NCBI GenBank assembly: GCA_036821485.1
Contig: DAISJM010000016.1
Coordinates: 3,915-67,914 of the forward strand
Source of the DNA: DAISJM01 sp036821485
GTDB taxonomy: Bacteria; Verrucomicrobiota; Kiritimatiellia; CAIQIC01; JAGNIJ01
Length of the DNA: 64,000 bases
Reading direction: 5' to 3'
A program made the translations under genes and the position numbers. Shown piece by piece: positions 43,375 to 51,292 of the stretch. Position 1 is the stretch's first letter; each line of letters opens with the position of its first letter. The notes under the pieces are model-generated. The model did not search any database, was not told where the DNA came from, and saw only the letters and a program-made list of their open reading frames with translations.

Positions 43375-44382
43375 ATGCGCGTAGCGATTATTGGTGCTGG
43401 ATTGCAGTGCAAGCGTCGCGCGCCCGTGGTGAAGGAATGTCCGGGGGCGGCGCTGACGGTGATTGACAGCCTGCAGCTTGAGCACGCGCAGGACATGGCG
43501 AAGAAGTTCGGCTGCGATGCGTCGGCGGACTGGCGGAAGGCCGTCGTCCGGAGCGACGTCGATGCCGTCGTGGTCTGCACACCGCCGCACGTTCACGCCG
43601 AGATCAGCATCGCCGCGATGAAGGCCGGCAAGCACGTGCTTTGTGAGAAACCGTTGACGCGGACAGTGGCCGAAGCCGAGCAGATGGTGGCCGTGGCGAA
43701 GGAAACGGGGCGGGTGCTGAAGTGTGGATTTAATCACCGGCATCATCCGGCGATCCGCGACGCCAAGAAGATTGTGGACGGCGGCGGAATTGGGAAGACT
43801 TTGTTCGGACGCTGCCGATACGGCATCTGTGGGCGGCCGGGCTACGAGAAGGAATGGCGGGCTGACCCCAAGCAGGCGGCGGGCGGCCAGTTCATCGAGC
43901 AGGGAACGCATGCCATCGACCTCTTCCGCTGGTTCATGGGGGATGTGGATGAAGTGACCTGCATGACCGGCGTGGAATACTTCAGCAAGCAGGCGCTGGA
44001 TGACAACGGCATGGCGATTTTTCGGATGAAGAGCGGCGGGCTTGCGAGCCTGCACGCCAGCCTGACGCAGTGGAAGAACCAGTTCTCGTTCGAAGTTTTC
44101 GGCGAGGACGGTTATGTGATGGTCGAGGGGCTTGGCGCCAGCTACGGCGTTGAGCAGTTGATTCACGGGAAACGGGATTTCGACGGGCCCTTCAAGAACG
44201 AAACGACCGAGTACCGCGGCGGCGATATTTCGTGGAAGGACGAGTGGAAGGAATTTGTCGCAGCCATCGACAAGAAGCGTGAGCCGCTCGGCAACGCGAT
44301 CGATGGTCTCGAGGCCATGCGCGCGGCCCTGGCCGCGTACGAGGCGGAGCGGACAGGTCGTGTGATCAAGGTGCGTGGATAA
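43375..44382 (+). CDS. Gfo/Idh/MocA-family oxidoreductase
   Basis: ATG at 43375 with GGAGG six bases upstream, 335 residues. Starts MRVAIIGAGLQCKRR; CTPPHVHAEI then CEKPLTRTVAEAEQM carries the family's catalytic Lys (EKP). GGQFIEQGTHAIDLFRWFMG is the classic substrate-binding segment with the His/Asp. Such enzymes oxidise or reduce sugar or nucleotide-sugar hydroxyls with NAD(P). It lies between a dehydrogenase-like and an SDR gene, in keeping with stepwise sugar modification. Confidence 0.85.
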   Translation: MRVAIIGAGLQCKRRAPVVKECPGAALTVIDSLQLEHAQDMAKKFGCDASADWRKAVVRSDVDAVVVCTPPHVHAEISIAAMKAGKHVLCEKPLTRTVAEAEQMVAVAKETGRVLKCGFNHRHHPAIRDAKKIVDGGGIGKTLFGRCRYGICGRPGYEKEWRADPKQAAGGQFIEQGTHAIDLFRWFMGDVDEVTCMTGVEYFSKQALDDNGMAIFRMKSGGLASLHASLTQWKNQFSFEVFGEDGYVMVEGLGASYGVEQLIHGKRDFDGPFKNETTEYRGGDISWKDEWKEFVAAIDKKREPLGNAIDGLEAMRAALAAYEAERTGRVIKVRG

Positions 44383-44386
44383 GCCC

Positions 44387-45328
44387 ATGGCCGCCATTTC
44401 GAGATGCGTCATTACCGGAGCGGGTGGATTCATTGGCAGCTACCTCGCCGAGCGGCTGTTGAAAGACGGGGCCGCAGTCGAGGCGTTCGATCTGGCCGAG
44501 CCGCGCTTGATGCCTGAGGGGCGGTTTCGGTTTACGGCCGTCGACATCGAGCAGCGTGCGGCGCTGGAGCGGGCGATGCGCGACGCGCGGCCGGACGCCG
44601 TATTTCATCTGGCTGCGCAGAGTTACCCGGGTTTGTCGTGGGACGATCCTGTGCGGACGTTTCGGGCGAATATCCTGGGGTCGGTCAATGTATTCGACGC
44701 GGTGCGCGCCGCCGGGGGGAAGGCCTCGGTTGTGGCCATTTGTTCCAGTGCGGAATATGCGGCGCGGAGCACGGCTGAACCGATTGCAGAAGATTCAGCC
44801 CTTGAGCCTTCCAGTCCGTACGGGGTGAGCAAACTTGCTGAGGATGAATTGGGCCGGCTCTATGTGGAACGTTATGGCATGCGCATCATCCGGGTGCGTC
44901 CGTTCTACTTGATTGGTCCGCGGAAGACGGGCGACGTGTCATCGGACTTCGCGCGCGGCATTGTGGCCATCGAGCGCGGGCAGAGGCAGGAATTGCTGGT
45001 GGGCAATCTGGAGGTGGTGCGCGATTTGCTGGATGTGCGAGACGGTGCGGCGGCATTGGTCATGCTGGCAGAGCGCGGTGTGGCGGGCGAGGTCTACAAC
45101 GTATGCTCGGGGCGCGGCTATGCGGTGCGCGAGATGCTGGAAATTCTGAAGAGGCTCGCGAAGACGCCGGTGACGGACAAGCAGGATGCGTCGCGTGTGC
45201 GGTCGATCGACGAGCCGGTGAAGATCGGCGATGCTTCGCGATTGAAGGAGCTGGGGTGGAGCCCGCAGCATTCGATCGAATCGACCTTGAGTGACATTCT
45301 GGAGTACTGGCGGGCGCAGCCGTCCTGA
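44387..45328 (+). CDS. NAD-dependent nucleotide-sugar dehydratase/epimerase (SDR)
   Basis: ATG at 44387 is four bases after the upstream stop; an in-frame GTG at 44375 is possible. 313 residues. TGAGGFIGSYLAE for NAD, then HLAAQSYPGLSWDDP, CSSAEYAARS and YGVSKLAEDE: the arrangement resembles GDP-mannose 4,6-dehydratases (Gmd), with SAEYA in place of TSELYG. This fits a GDP-linked heptose as substrate, consistent with HddC two genes away, but is inference. Confidence 0.78.
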   Translation: MAAISRCVITGAGGFIGSYLAERLLKDGAAVEAFDLAEPRLMPEGRFRFTAVDIEQRAALERAMRDARPDAVFHLAAQSYPGLSWDDPVRTFRANILGSVNVFDAVRAAGGKASVVAICSSAEYAARSTAEPIAEDSALEPSSPYGVSKLAEDELGRLYVERYGMRIIRVRPFYLIGPRKTGDVSSDFARGIVAIERGQRQELLVGNLEVVRDLLDVRDGAAALVMLAERGVAGEVYNVCSGRGYAVREMLEILKRLAKTPVTDKQDASRVRSIDEPVKIGDASRLKELGWSPQHSIESTLSDILEYWRAQPS

Positions 45329-45350
45329 ATACGTATTGGATGAATGGACT

Positions 45351-46067
45351 ATGCAGGTAGTGATTCTGGCGGGTGGATTGGGGACGCGGTTGAAAGCGGT
45401 GGCACCGAACACGCCCAAAGCGTTGGTGCCCGTGGCCGGCCGTCCGTTCATCGAGCACCAGTTTGAGTTGCTGAAGCGGAACGGGCTGACGAAGGTACTT
45501 CTCTGTGTGGGCTATTTTGCGAACCTGATTGAGGAGCACGTGGGCGACGGGTCGCGTTTCGGTGTGTCGGTTCAGTACTCCTACGAGGATCCCGGCATGT
45601 TGCTCGGTACGGGCGGGGCGCTGATCAACGCGATGGGGTTGCTCGAGGATTCCTTTCTGACGATCTACGGCGATTCGTACCTGCCCACGGATTATCGTGC
45701 GGTGGTCGATGCGTTTGCGAAGCGCAATGCGAAGGCGATGATGTGCGTATTTCGCAATGAGGGCAAATGGGACAAGAGTAACGTGCGGATTGCCGGGGGG
45801 CGTGTGAGTTTCTATTCCAAGGCGGCGCAGCCGGGGGATGCGGACTACATCGACTACGGATTGTCGGCGTATCGCAAATCTGTTATTCAGACGTATCACG
45901 GAATCACGCTTCCGATAGATTTGGGCCGTGTGCAGGAGGATCTTGTACGGCGGGGCGAGATGGGGGCGTTCGAGGTGCGTGAGCGCTTTTACGAGATCGG
46001 AAAGCCCGAGGGGCTGGCGGAGTTGGACAGGGCGCTCCGCGCCCGGGAACCTGGAGTAAAGGAGTGA
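45351..46067 (+). CDS. hddC: D-glycero-alpha-D-manno-heptose 1-phosphate guanylyltransferase-like
   Basis: ATG at 45351 gives 238 residues. N-terminal LAGGLGTRLKAV and TPKALVPVAGRPFIEH are the nucleotidyltransferase (NTP_transferase) signatures; IYGDSYLPTDY carries the metal Asp. Length and pattern match HddC and related RmlA-like enzymes. It would join GTP to heptose 1-phosphate, giving GDP-D-glycero-alpha-D-manno-heptose. The match to HddC is supported mainly by gmhB starting 7 bp downstream. Confidence 0.75.
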   Translation: MQVVILAGGLGTRLKAVAPNTPKALVPVAGRPFIEHQFELLKRNGLTKVLLCVGYFANLIEEHVGDGSRFGVSVQYSYEDPGMLLGTGGALINAMGLLEDSFLTIYGDSYLPTDYRAVVDAFAKRNAKAMMCVFRNEGKWDKSNVRIAGGRVSFYSKAAQPGDADYIDYGLSAYRKSVIQTYHGITLPIDLGRVQEDLVRRGEMGAFEVRERFYEIGKPEGLAELDRALRAREPGVKE

Positions 46068-46157
46068 TGGAGTAATGGCAAGGACGGCAAAGCAGCAGAC
46101 CGGCAAGGCGCGGGGCAAACCCCGCAGTGCTCCAGTACTCCAACACTCCAGTACTCC
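46051..46157. repeat. Octamer-repeat inverted element overlapping the start of gmhB
   Basis: Left arm 46053-46078 is three GGAGTNNN-type octamers; right arm 46130-46157 is the reverse complement of a similar set (22 of 26 match). Between them is a perfect GCGGGG-CAAA-CCCCGC hairpin (46110-46125). The arms can pair into one long stem. The element supplies the gmhB start codon at 46075 and its first 27 codons. Confidence 0.75.
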
Positions 46158-46776
46158 TTCTTCCCTTCCTCGCCCCGCGGTGTTTATTGACCGCGACGGC
46201 ACGTTGAACGAAATGGTGTACGACGACGCGCACGGCTTGATGGATTCGCCGCGAAAGCCGGCGCAGGTCCGTATGATTCGCAACGCGGGGAAGTTCCTGC
46301 GCGCGGTTGGCAAGCTTGGCTATGTGCGCGTCGTGGTGACAAATCAGCCGGGTATGGCGAAGGGCACGCTTACGCTGGAAGGCTTGGCGGCGGTGAACAG
46401 GCGATTGGCGGGGCTGGTGGAGAAAGAGGGCGGGTATTGGGACGACATTCGCTTCTGCCCTCATCACCCGAAGGTGGCGCGGGGTCCCGGCCGCGCATAT
46501 CGTCGTCGGTGCGTCTGCCGAAAGCCTTTGCCCGGAATGCTGTTGGAAGCGGCGGCCGAACATGGGATCGATCTCCACTCGAGCTGGATGGTGGGTGATG
46601 GTTTGAACGACGTCCAAGCGGGAAACGCAGCGGGCTGCAAGACCATCCTGATCAGCCGGCTCAAGATCGATCAGGTGGCGAAGTTCTTTGAACTGAAACA
46701 CGGAATGCCGTTTGCAATTGCGCGCGATCTGAACGAAGCCCTGCGCATCATTCGCCGGGCGACGCGAAAGAGGTAA
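46075..46776 (+). CDS. gmhB: D-glycero-D-manno-heptose 1,7-bisphosphate 7-phosphatase
   Basis: 233 residues. The HAD core starts at about residue 33: AVFIDRDGTLNE (nucleophile Asp in DRDGTLN), VTNQPGMAKG, then the GmhB-specific zinc loop CPHHPKVARGPGRAYRRRCVCRKPLPGML and GDGLNDVQAG. The first 27 residues (low-complexity, RTAKQQTGKARGKPRSAP) are encoded by a repeat and are not part of the usual protein. It removes the 7-phosphate from heptose 1,7-bisphosphate made by HddA. Confidence 0.85.
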   Translation: MARTAKQQTGKARGKPRSAPVLQHSSTPSSLPRPAVFIDRDGTLNEMVYDDAHGLMDSPRKPAQVRMIRNAGKFLRAVGKLGYVRVVVTNQPGMAKGTLTLEGLAAVNRRLAGLVEKEGGYWDDIRFCPHHPKVARGPGRAYRRRCVCRKPLPGMLLEAAAEHGIDLHSSWMVGDGLNDVQAGNAAGCKTILISRLKIDQVAKFFELKHGMPFAIARDLNEALRIIRRATRKR

Positions 46777-46780
46777 TGCC

Positions 46781-47749
46781 ATGAGTGCTGCCACCGCGAA
46801 GAAACTCAGCGTGGTCATCCCGTTCCTGAACGAGCAGGAAAACCTGCCCGTCTTGTACGAGCGCCTGATCGGCGCGCTGGATGGCCAGCCCGAGAAGTTC
46901 GAGATCATCTTTGTCGACGACGGCAGTACCGATGGGTCCGCGCGCTGGGTGGCGGAGAAGGCCGCGGAAGATGGCCGCGTCCGAATGCTGCGCTTGTCGC
47001 GCAATTTTGGGCACCAAATTGCGATCACCGCGGGCTTGGATCGCGCCAGTGGTGATGCCGTGGTGATCATGGATGCGGATTTGCAGGATCCTCCGGAGGT
47101 GATTCCGGCGTTGGTCAAAAAGTGGCGCGAGGGTTTGGAGGTCGTATACGCCGTGCGCGAAAGCCGGGAAGGGGAGACGTGGCTCAAGAAGTTTCTCGCC
47201 GCGGCGTTTTACCAAATCTTCCACAAGCTGGCGCAGGTGGAGGTGCCGATGCACGCCGGTGATTTCCGGCTGGTGGACCGCAAGGTTGTGGAAGCGTTGC
47301 GCGAAGTTCGTGAACTGCATCGCTTCATGCGTGGTTTGACGAGTTGGGTGGGGTTCTCTCAGTGTGCGGTGGAATACAAGCGTGCGGCGCGCTATGCAGG
47401 ACGGACGAAGTATCCGGTTTGGAAGTCGCTCAATCTTGCGTGGGATGGCCTGACTTCGTTTTCGGGCGCACCGCTGCGGTGGATCATGGGGTTGGGCGTG
47501 CTGGTGTCGCTCGGTGGTGGTCTGCTGGCGCTTCAGTTGATCGGCTACAAGTTCTTCGGCGTCAGGGAGTCGACGCCGGGCTGGACCTCGCAGATGACCC
47601 TTTTGCTTATTCTGAGCGGCGCACAACTTATCTGCCTGGGCATGCTTGGGCAGTATGTCAGCCGGATTTTCGAGGAGAGCAAGAAGCGCCCACTCTACTT
47701 TGTAAGAGAGCAGATCAATCAACCCAATAACCAACCACGGGAGCAGTAG
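46781..47749 (+). CDS. GT2 glycosyltransferase with C-terminal membrane helices (GtrB/ArnC-like)
   Basis: 322 residues. Motifs: PFLNEQENLPV, VDDGSTDGSARW, IMDADLQDPPEVIP (DxD), HAGDFRLVDRKVVEAL. Two hydrophobic helices close the protein (GLGVLVSLGGGLLALQLIG, then TLLLILSGAQLICLGMLGQYV), as in GtrB/ArnC-type polyprenyl-phosphate glycosyltransferases. It could load a sugar onto undecaprenyl phosphate. Lies 4 bp after gmhB. Confidence 0.85.
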   Translation: MSAATAKKLSVVIPFLNEQENLPVLYERLIGALDGQPEKFEIIFVDDGSTDGSARWVAEKAAEDGRVRMLRLSRNFGHQIAITAGLDRASGDAVVIMDADLQDPPEVIPALVKKWREGLEVVYAVRESREGETWLKKFLAAAFYQIFHKLAQVEVPMHAGDFRLVDRKVVEALREVRELHRFMRGLTSWVGFSQCAVEYKRAARYAGRTKYPVWKSLNLAWDGLTSFSGAPLRWIMGLGVLVSLGGGLLALQLIGYKFFGVRESTPGWTSQMTLLLILSGAQLICLGMLGQYVSRIFEESKKRPLYFVREQINQPNNQPREQ

Positions 47750-47751
47750 GA

Positions 47752-48504
47752 ATGAATCGCTTGAATGTCTGGTTGCGAAACATGGCTCGTACGATCATGA
47801 CTCATATGGTCGTGCCTGTCGTTCGGCCCATCATTTGGCATATCGTTTACTTCGACCTCGTTCGTCAGCCAGCGATGTTGCGTTACATCAAAGCGCGGAC
47901 GGCGATCTTGGATCGATATGACGAACTGTTTCCCGGTGCAAAGGAATGCGGCTCGCGAAATGATGTGCACGATCTGGCTGTGGCTGCGGCTAAGAAATCG
48001 GGTGTTGAGGGACTGTGGATGGAGTTTGGTGTGTGGAACGGTGTCTCCATCAATCGCATTGCGCGGCAGGTGCAGAATACCGTGTATGGATTCGACTCGT
48101 TCGAAGGCCTGCCTGTGGACTGGTGGCAGGGCAAGACCGCGGATGCGCTTGTTCCGAAAGAGTACTTCAAGCGCTACTCGCTTCCGAAGGTGCGAGCGAA
48201 CGTCGAATTGGTGAAGGGCTGGTTTGACAAGACGTTGCCGGAGTTCCTGGCGGCACATAGGGAGCCGGCCGCCTTCATTCACATCGACAGCGACGTCTAC
48301 GAATCTGCAAAAGTCGCGTTGGACCTGCTTGGTGACCGAATTGGCAAGGGAACTGTGATCCTGTTCGACGAATTGTTCAACTACCCGTGCTGGGAAGAAC
48401 ACGAGTGGCGTGCACTACAGGAGTTCATCAAGGCACGAGACGTGAAGGTGCAATATTTGGCATTCAACTCTGCTGGTGAGCAGGTGGTGCTGCAGATTGT
48501 TTGA
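47752..48504 (+). CDS. TylF/macrocin O-methyltransferase-like enzyme
   Basis: 250 residues. A distinctive run matching the TylF family: GLWMEFGVWNGVSIN, VYGFDSFEGLPVDWW, and FIHIDSDVYESAKVALDLL with the metal Asp pair. The N-terminus (about 30 residues) is amphipathic and may touch the membrane. The family O-methylates sugars on macrolides or polysaccharides, needing Mg2+. Its 3' end overlaps the convergent GT4 gene by 41 bp. Confidence 0.82.
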   Translation: MNRLNVWLRNMARTIMTHMVVPVVRPIIWHIVYFDLVRQPAMLRYIKARTAILDRYDELFPGAKECGSRNDVHDLAVAAAKKSGVEGLWMEFGVWNGVSINRIARQVQNTVYGFDSFEGLPVDWWQGKTADALVPKEYFKRYSLPKVRANVELVKGWFDKTLPEFLAAHREPAAFIHIDSDVYESAKVALDLLGDRIGKGTVILFDELFNYPCWEEHEWRALQEFIKARDVKVQYLAFNSAGEQVVLQIV

Positions 48505-49612
48505 TGAACAGCTCCAAGTAGATGTTGGCCGTCTTCTTCCAGTCCCATGTAGCCGTGGCGTAGTCCGACAACGCGCGGCGATTTTCAAGCACGGGTATGC
48601 TGCCGGCCGCCGCTTCGGTGAGCATATTCGTGATTACCTCGACGTTACGCGTGCAGACAAGGAATCGGTCCGAATCCTGGCCGAATCCCTGGAAGGTCTC
48701 CTCGGAGATCAAGCAGGGAAGGCCGCACGCCATGGCTTGAGGAACGACCGCAGGCCAGCCTTCGCCAACGGATGGCATGATGAAGAGATCGTGGCTGCCG
48801 TAGAGTTCACGCAACTCTGATGTCTCGACATAACCGATGGTGCGGATGTTGGGCAGGTCCCACGCCGAAGGATCGATCGGTCCGGTGCCCACGAGGGTGA
48901 AGTTTATGTCGGGGCAGCGCAGGGCAACCTCGCGAAGCAGCGGCAATCCCTTCTTCTCGTAAAACCGGCCCACGAACAGGACATTGAAGCGGTTGTGGTC
49001 GACTTGCCACTTGGCGCGGAACTGTTTCCGTTCCGGCTCATCGACAAAATGGTAGTCCTGCTGATCGATGCCCGCGGGTGTCATGACTACACTGTCCCGG
49101 GATACTCCGGCGTGCTGGAGGAACCACGCACGCACGGCATTACCGACAAACGTGAGCAACGCGCCGCGGCGGGTGCACCAGGTCGCGGCGAAACAAAGAA
49201 AGCGTTTCTGTACAGCGCCGAGAAAGGCAGCCTTCATCGGGATGACGCCCACGTGTTGCGTCGCGACTGTAGGTTTACCCCTGCGCAGCGCGGCAAAGAG
49301 GGTGACCGTCGACAACCCCGGGGCCAGGCTATGAATACTCACCGCATCGTGCTCGGCGACGAGGCGGGCGATTCGGGGATAGGAGAAGGGGTTGATGAGC
49401 GGTGAATTAATCTGCCACAGCGTTTCGAAGAAGTTGGCGGCTGGGATACGGACGTTGTCCGGTGTTGAAGCTCGACCTCCGCGGGGAATGTCCGTTGTGA
49501 GCCACGTGACCTGGTGCCCGGCGTCCTGCCAGCAGCGCTTCAGCGAAACGGCGGCGTACTCGATGCCGCCCATGTGCGGTGGTTGGTAGTTGGTGACGAG
49601 CAGTATCTTCAT
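48464..49612 (-). CDS. GT4 glycosyltransferase
   Basis: 382 residues. Two Rossmann domains: MKILLVTNYQPPHMGGIEY at the start, then after residue 200 the GT4 motifs VLFVGRFYEKKGL, TLVGTGP, LYGSHDLFIMPSVGEGWPAVVPQAMACGLPCL (E-x7-E region, here GEGWPAVVPQAMA). The donor sugar is unknown. It is the last gene of a minus-strand unit after two methyltransferases. The start overlaps the end of the preceding methyltransferase gene by 4 bp. Confidence 0.88.
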   Translation of the reverse strand: MKILLVTNYQPPHMGGIEYAAVSLKRCWQDAGHQVTWLTTDIPRGGRASTPDNVRIPAANFFETLWQINSPLINPFSYPRIARLVAEHDAVSIHSLAPGLSTVTLFAALRRGKPTVATQHVGVIPMKAAFLGAVQKRFLCFAATWCTRRGALLTFVGNAVRAWFLQHAGVSRDSVVMTPAGIDQQDYHFVDEPERKQFRAKWQVDHNRFNVLFVGRFYEKKGLPLLREVALRCPDINFTLVGTGPIDPSAWDLPNIRTIGYVETSELRELYGSHDLFIMPSVGEGWPAVVPQAMACGLPCLISEETFQGFGQDSDRFLVCTRNVEVITNMLTEAAAGSIPVLENRRALSDYATATWDWKKTANIYLELFIKQSAAPPAHQQS

Positions 49613-50313
49613 CCGGCCTGCCGGCTCCTGCCGATGGCGAATACCTGGGATCCGACGGGCAACACGTTCAGGAAGAAGAGCAGATAGAGCATCTGTGCGA
49701 CGATCTTCTTTGCCGGGGTGTAGCGGCCGCCGACGACCGTGGTCGGGTCCGTTGATCGTTCCAGAATAGCCTGGCTTAGCTCGTGGAAGGGGAATCCCCA
49801 GCGGCGGTAGTAGACGAGATCGAAGCCGGCGGTATCGAGCTTGCGGGGGAGAAGGTCGCCCGCGTAATTCCGGAAGTGGCCATAGCGACGATCCACCTTG
49901 TCGGCAGGCCCGCCCGGGACAGAGATCACAACGTGCGGCGCGACGGCGGCCACCTGACGGAGCACCGCCTCGTCATCCTCAATGTGCTCGAGGACTTCGG
50001 ACAAGACGACGACATCGTAGCGGCCGGGCAGGCTGGTGGCGGAGAGATCAAGCTGCTGGAACGTCGCTTGCGGTACGTTGCGGCGCGCGATTTCGATGGC
50101 CGGTCCCGAAATGTCAGCCCCGGTGAACTCCGCCTTGATGTGCCGGGAGAGTTCGGCGATCAGGCTGCCGTCGCCGCAGCCCAAGTCAAGAATGCGGTTG
50201 TGGGGCACCCGCCGGATGAGATCGCCGACGATACGTCGGCGATGACGGCAGGCGGGCCCATAGCGCGTATTGTCGTTCCAACTACCTTCCCATATCCTGT
50301 CGTAGTCAAACAT
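49609..50313 (-). CDS. SAM-dependent methyltransferase
   Basis: ATG at 50313 chosen: GGAG lies six bases upstream; the upstream frame is a shadow. 234 residues: MFDYDRIWEGSWNDNTRY, then ILDLGCGDGSLIAELS (SAM loop), TGADISGPAIEIA, VVLSEVLEHIEDDE, VVISVPGG. It ends with a hydrophobic segment (MLYLLFFLNVLPVG), so it may be membrane-attached. A class I methyltransferase of the UbiE/Ubie-like type. Acceptor unknown. Confidence 0.78.
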   Translation of the reverse strand: MFDYDRIWEGSWNDNTRYGPACRHRRRIVGDLIRRVPHNRILDLGCGDGSLIAELSRHIKAEFTGADISGPAIEIARRNVPQATFQQLDLSATSLPGRYDVVVLSEVLEHIEDDEAVLRQVAAVAPHVVISVPGGPADKVDRRYGHFRNYAGDLLPRKLDTAGFDLVYYRRWGFPFHELSQAILERSTDPTTVVGGRYTPAKKIVAQMLYLLFFLNVLPVGSQVFAIGRSRQAG

Positions 50314-50338
50314 GATGATCTCCGGTCGATCTACCGAA

Positions 50339-51151
50339 TTATCCAGCACTCGGGGCGTTCTTTTCGAGCAGAAAAGCCCAGAGAGCACAACGGTGCGGGG
50401 CCGCACGCTGTGACCGCTCGAAATCCCGGCGCGGCACGGCTTCATCGATGCCGCGCTCGGATAGTACGGCCTCACGCAGGAGCCATGAAATGAAGTAGCG
50501 GTGGAAGATGGTGACGGTCATGCCAAGGTGGTTGAAGAGGTGTTCGAGTTGTCTGAGGGTGAAGAAATGAACATGAGGAGTCTGCTCATTGGCCGTCGTC
50601 ATATCGCGCACACCAAGTACATGTTTTACAAGCTTCACGAAACCAGCGCCGGTCGGGCTGCGCTTGAGTATGTAGCTGGGACGGAAGAGGACTTCCGCTC
50701 TGGACCAGCCGTTGGGGACCGTGAGGATGAGACGCGCGCCGGGGCGCATTGCACCACAGATATTGGCCATCATATTGTTGCAGTCGGGTACGTGTTCGAG
50801 CACCTCGGTCAGGATGACAGTGTCGAATTCCGCGAGAGGCATTTCCTCAAAGGGTTTGTGTACGACTTGTAGATTGGCGAATGTATTGCGTCTGCGCGCG
50901 GTTTCCACTGACGGGCCATGGATGTCGATGGCCGTGATCTGATATCCTTCGCTGGCGATGGGCATCGCGACATTGCCAACTCCGCAACCGATCTCAAGTA
51001 CGTGGTTGCATGAGGGCGGCCCGCTCGCGTGAAGCATGTTAATGATGCAGGTGAGACGATTGCGATGCACCGGGCTTGCATTGAACTCGGTGAAGGAGAG
51101 GTAAGGAACTCCGTCCGGGTTAACGTATTCAAATGACTGTGGCTCGATCAT
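50339..51151 (-). CDS. SAM-dependent methyltransferase
   Basis: 270 residues. VLEIGCGVGNVAMPIAS (SAM loop), ITAIDIHGPSVETARR, VILTEVLEHVPDCNNMM and LILTVPNGW fix the class I fold. The C-terminal 90 residues (TPHVHFFTLRQLEHLFNHLGMTVTIFHRYF) are the usual acceptor-binding part for UbiG-like proteins. Sits 25 bp upstream of the next methyltransferase, which it resembles, and is divergent from the GT39-like gene. Confidence 0.78.
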   Translation of the reverse strand: MIEPQSFEYVNPDGVPYLSFTEFNASPVHRNRLTCIINMLHASGPPSCNHVLEIGCGVGNVAMPIASEGYQITAIDIHGPSVETARRRNTFANLQVVHKPFEEMPLAEFDTVILTEVLEHVPDCNNMMANICGAMRPGARLILTVPNGWSRAEVLFRPSYILKRSPTGAGFVKLVKHVLGVRDMTTANEQTPHVHFFTLRQLEHLFNHLGMTVTIFHRYFISWLLREAVLSERGIDEAVPRRDFERSQRAAPHRCALWAFLLEKNAPSAG

Positions 51152-51239
51152 GTGTTGTGTCCGGGCGCAAGACGCCGCAGACGCGAAGACAATAGCGGCT
51201 GCAGGCGGATCCGGTCAAGCTGCGGAGTCAACCGGCTCC

Positions 51240-51268
51240 TTGACTTTGAGGATGGTCGCAAGGATCAT
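51240..51268 (+). promoter_or_regulatory. Candidate promoter for the GT39-like gene
   Basis: TTGACT (51240-51245) with a 17-base spacer to GATCAT (51263-51268), four of six match to TATAAT. It ends 24 bases before the ATG at 51293. Lies in the 141 bp divergent region. Confidence 0.3.
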
Positions 51269-51292
51269 GGGCGCTCCGCAAATGCGGAAGTC

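Noticed and set aside
46051..46157. Octamer arrays as a CRISPR array
   Set aside because: Units are 8 bases, in inverted arms, without unique spacers or cas genes nearby.
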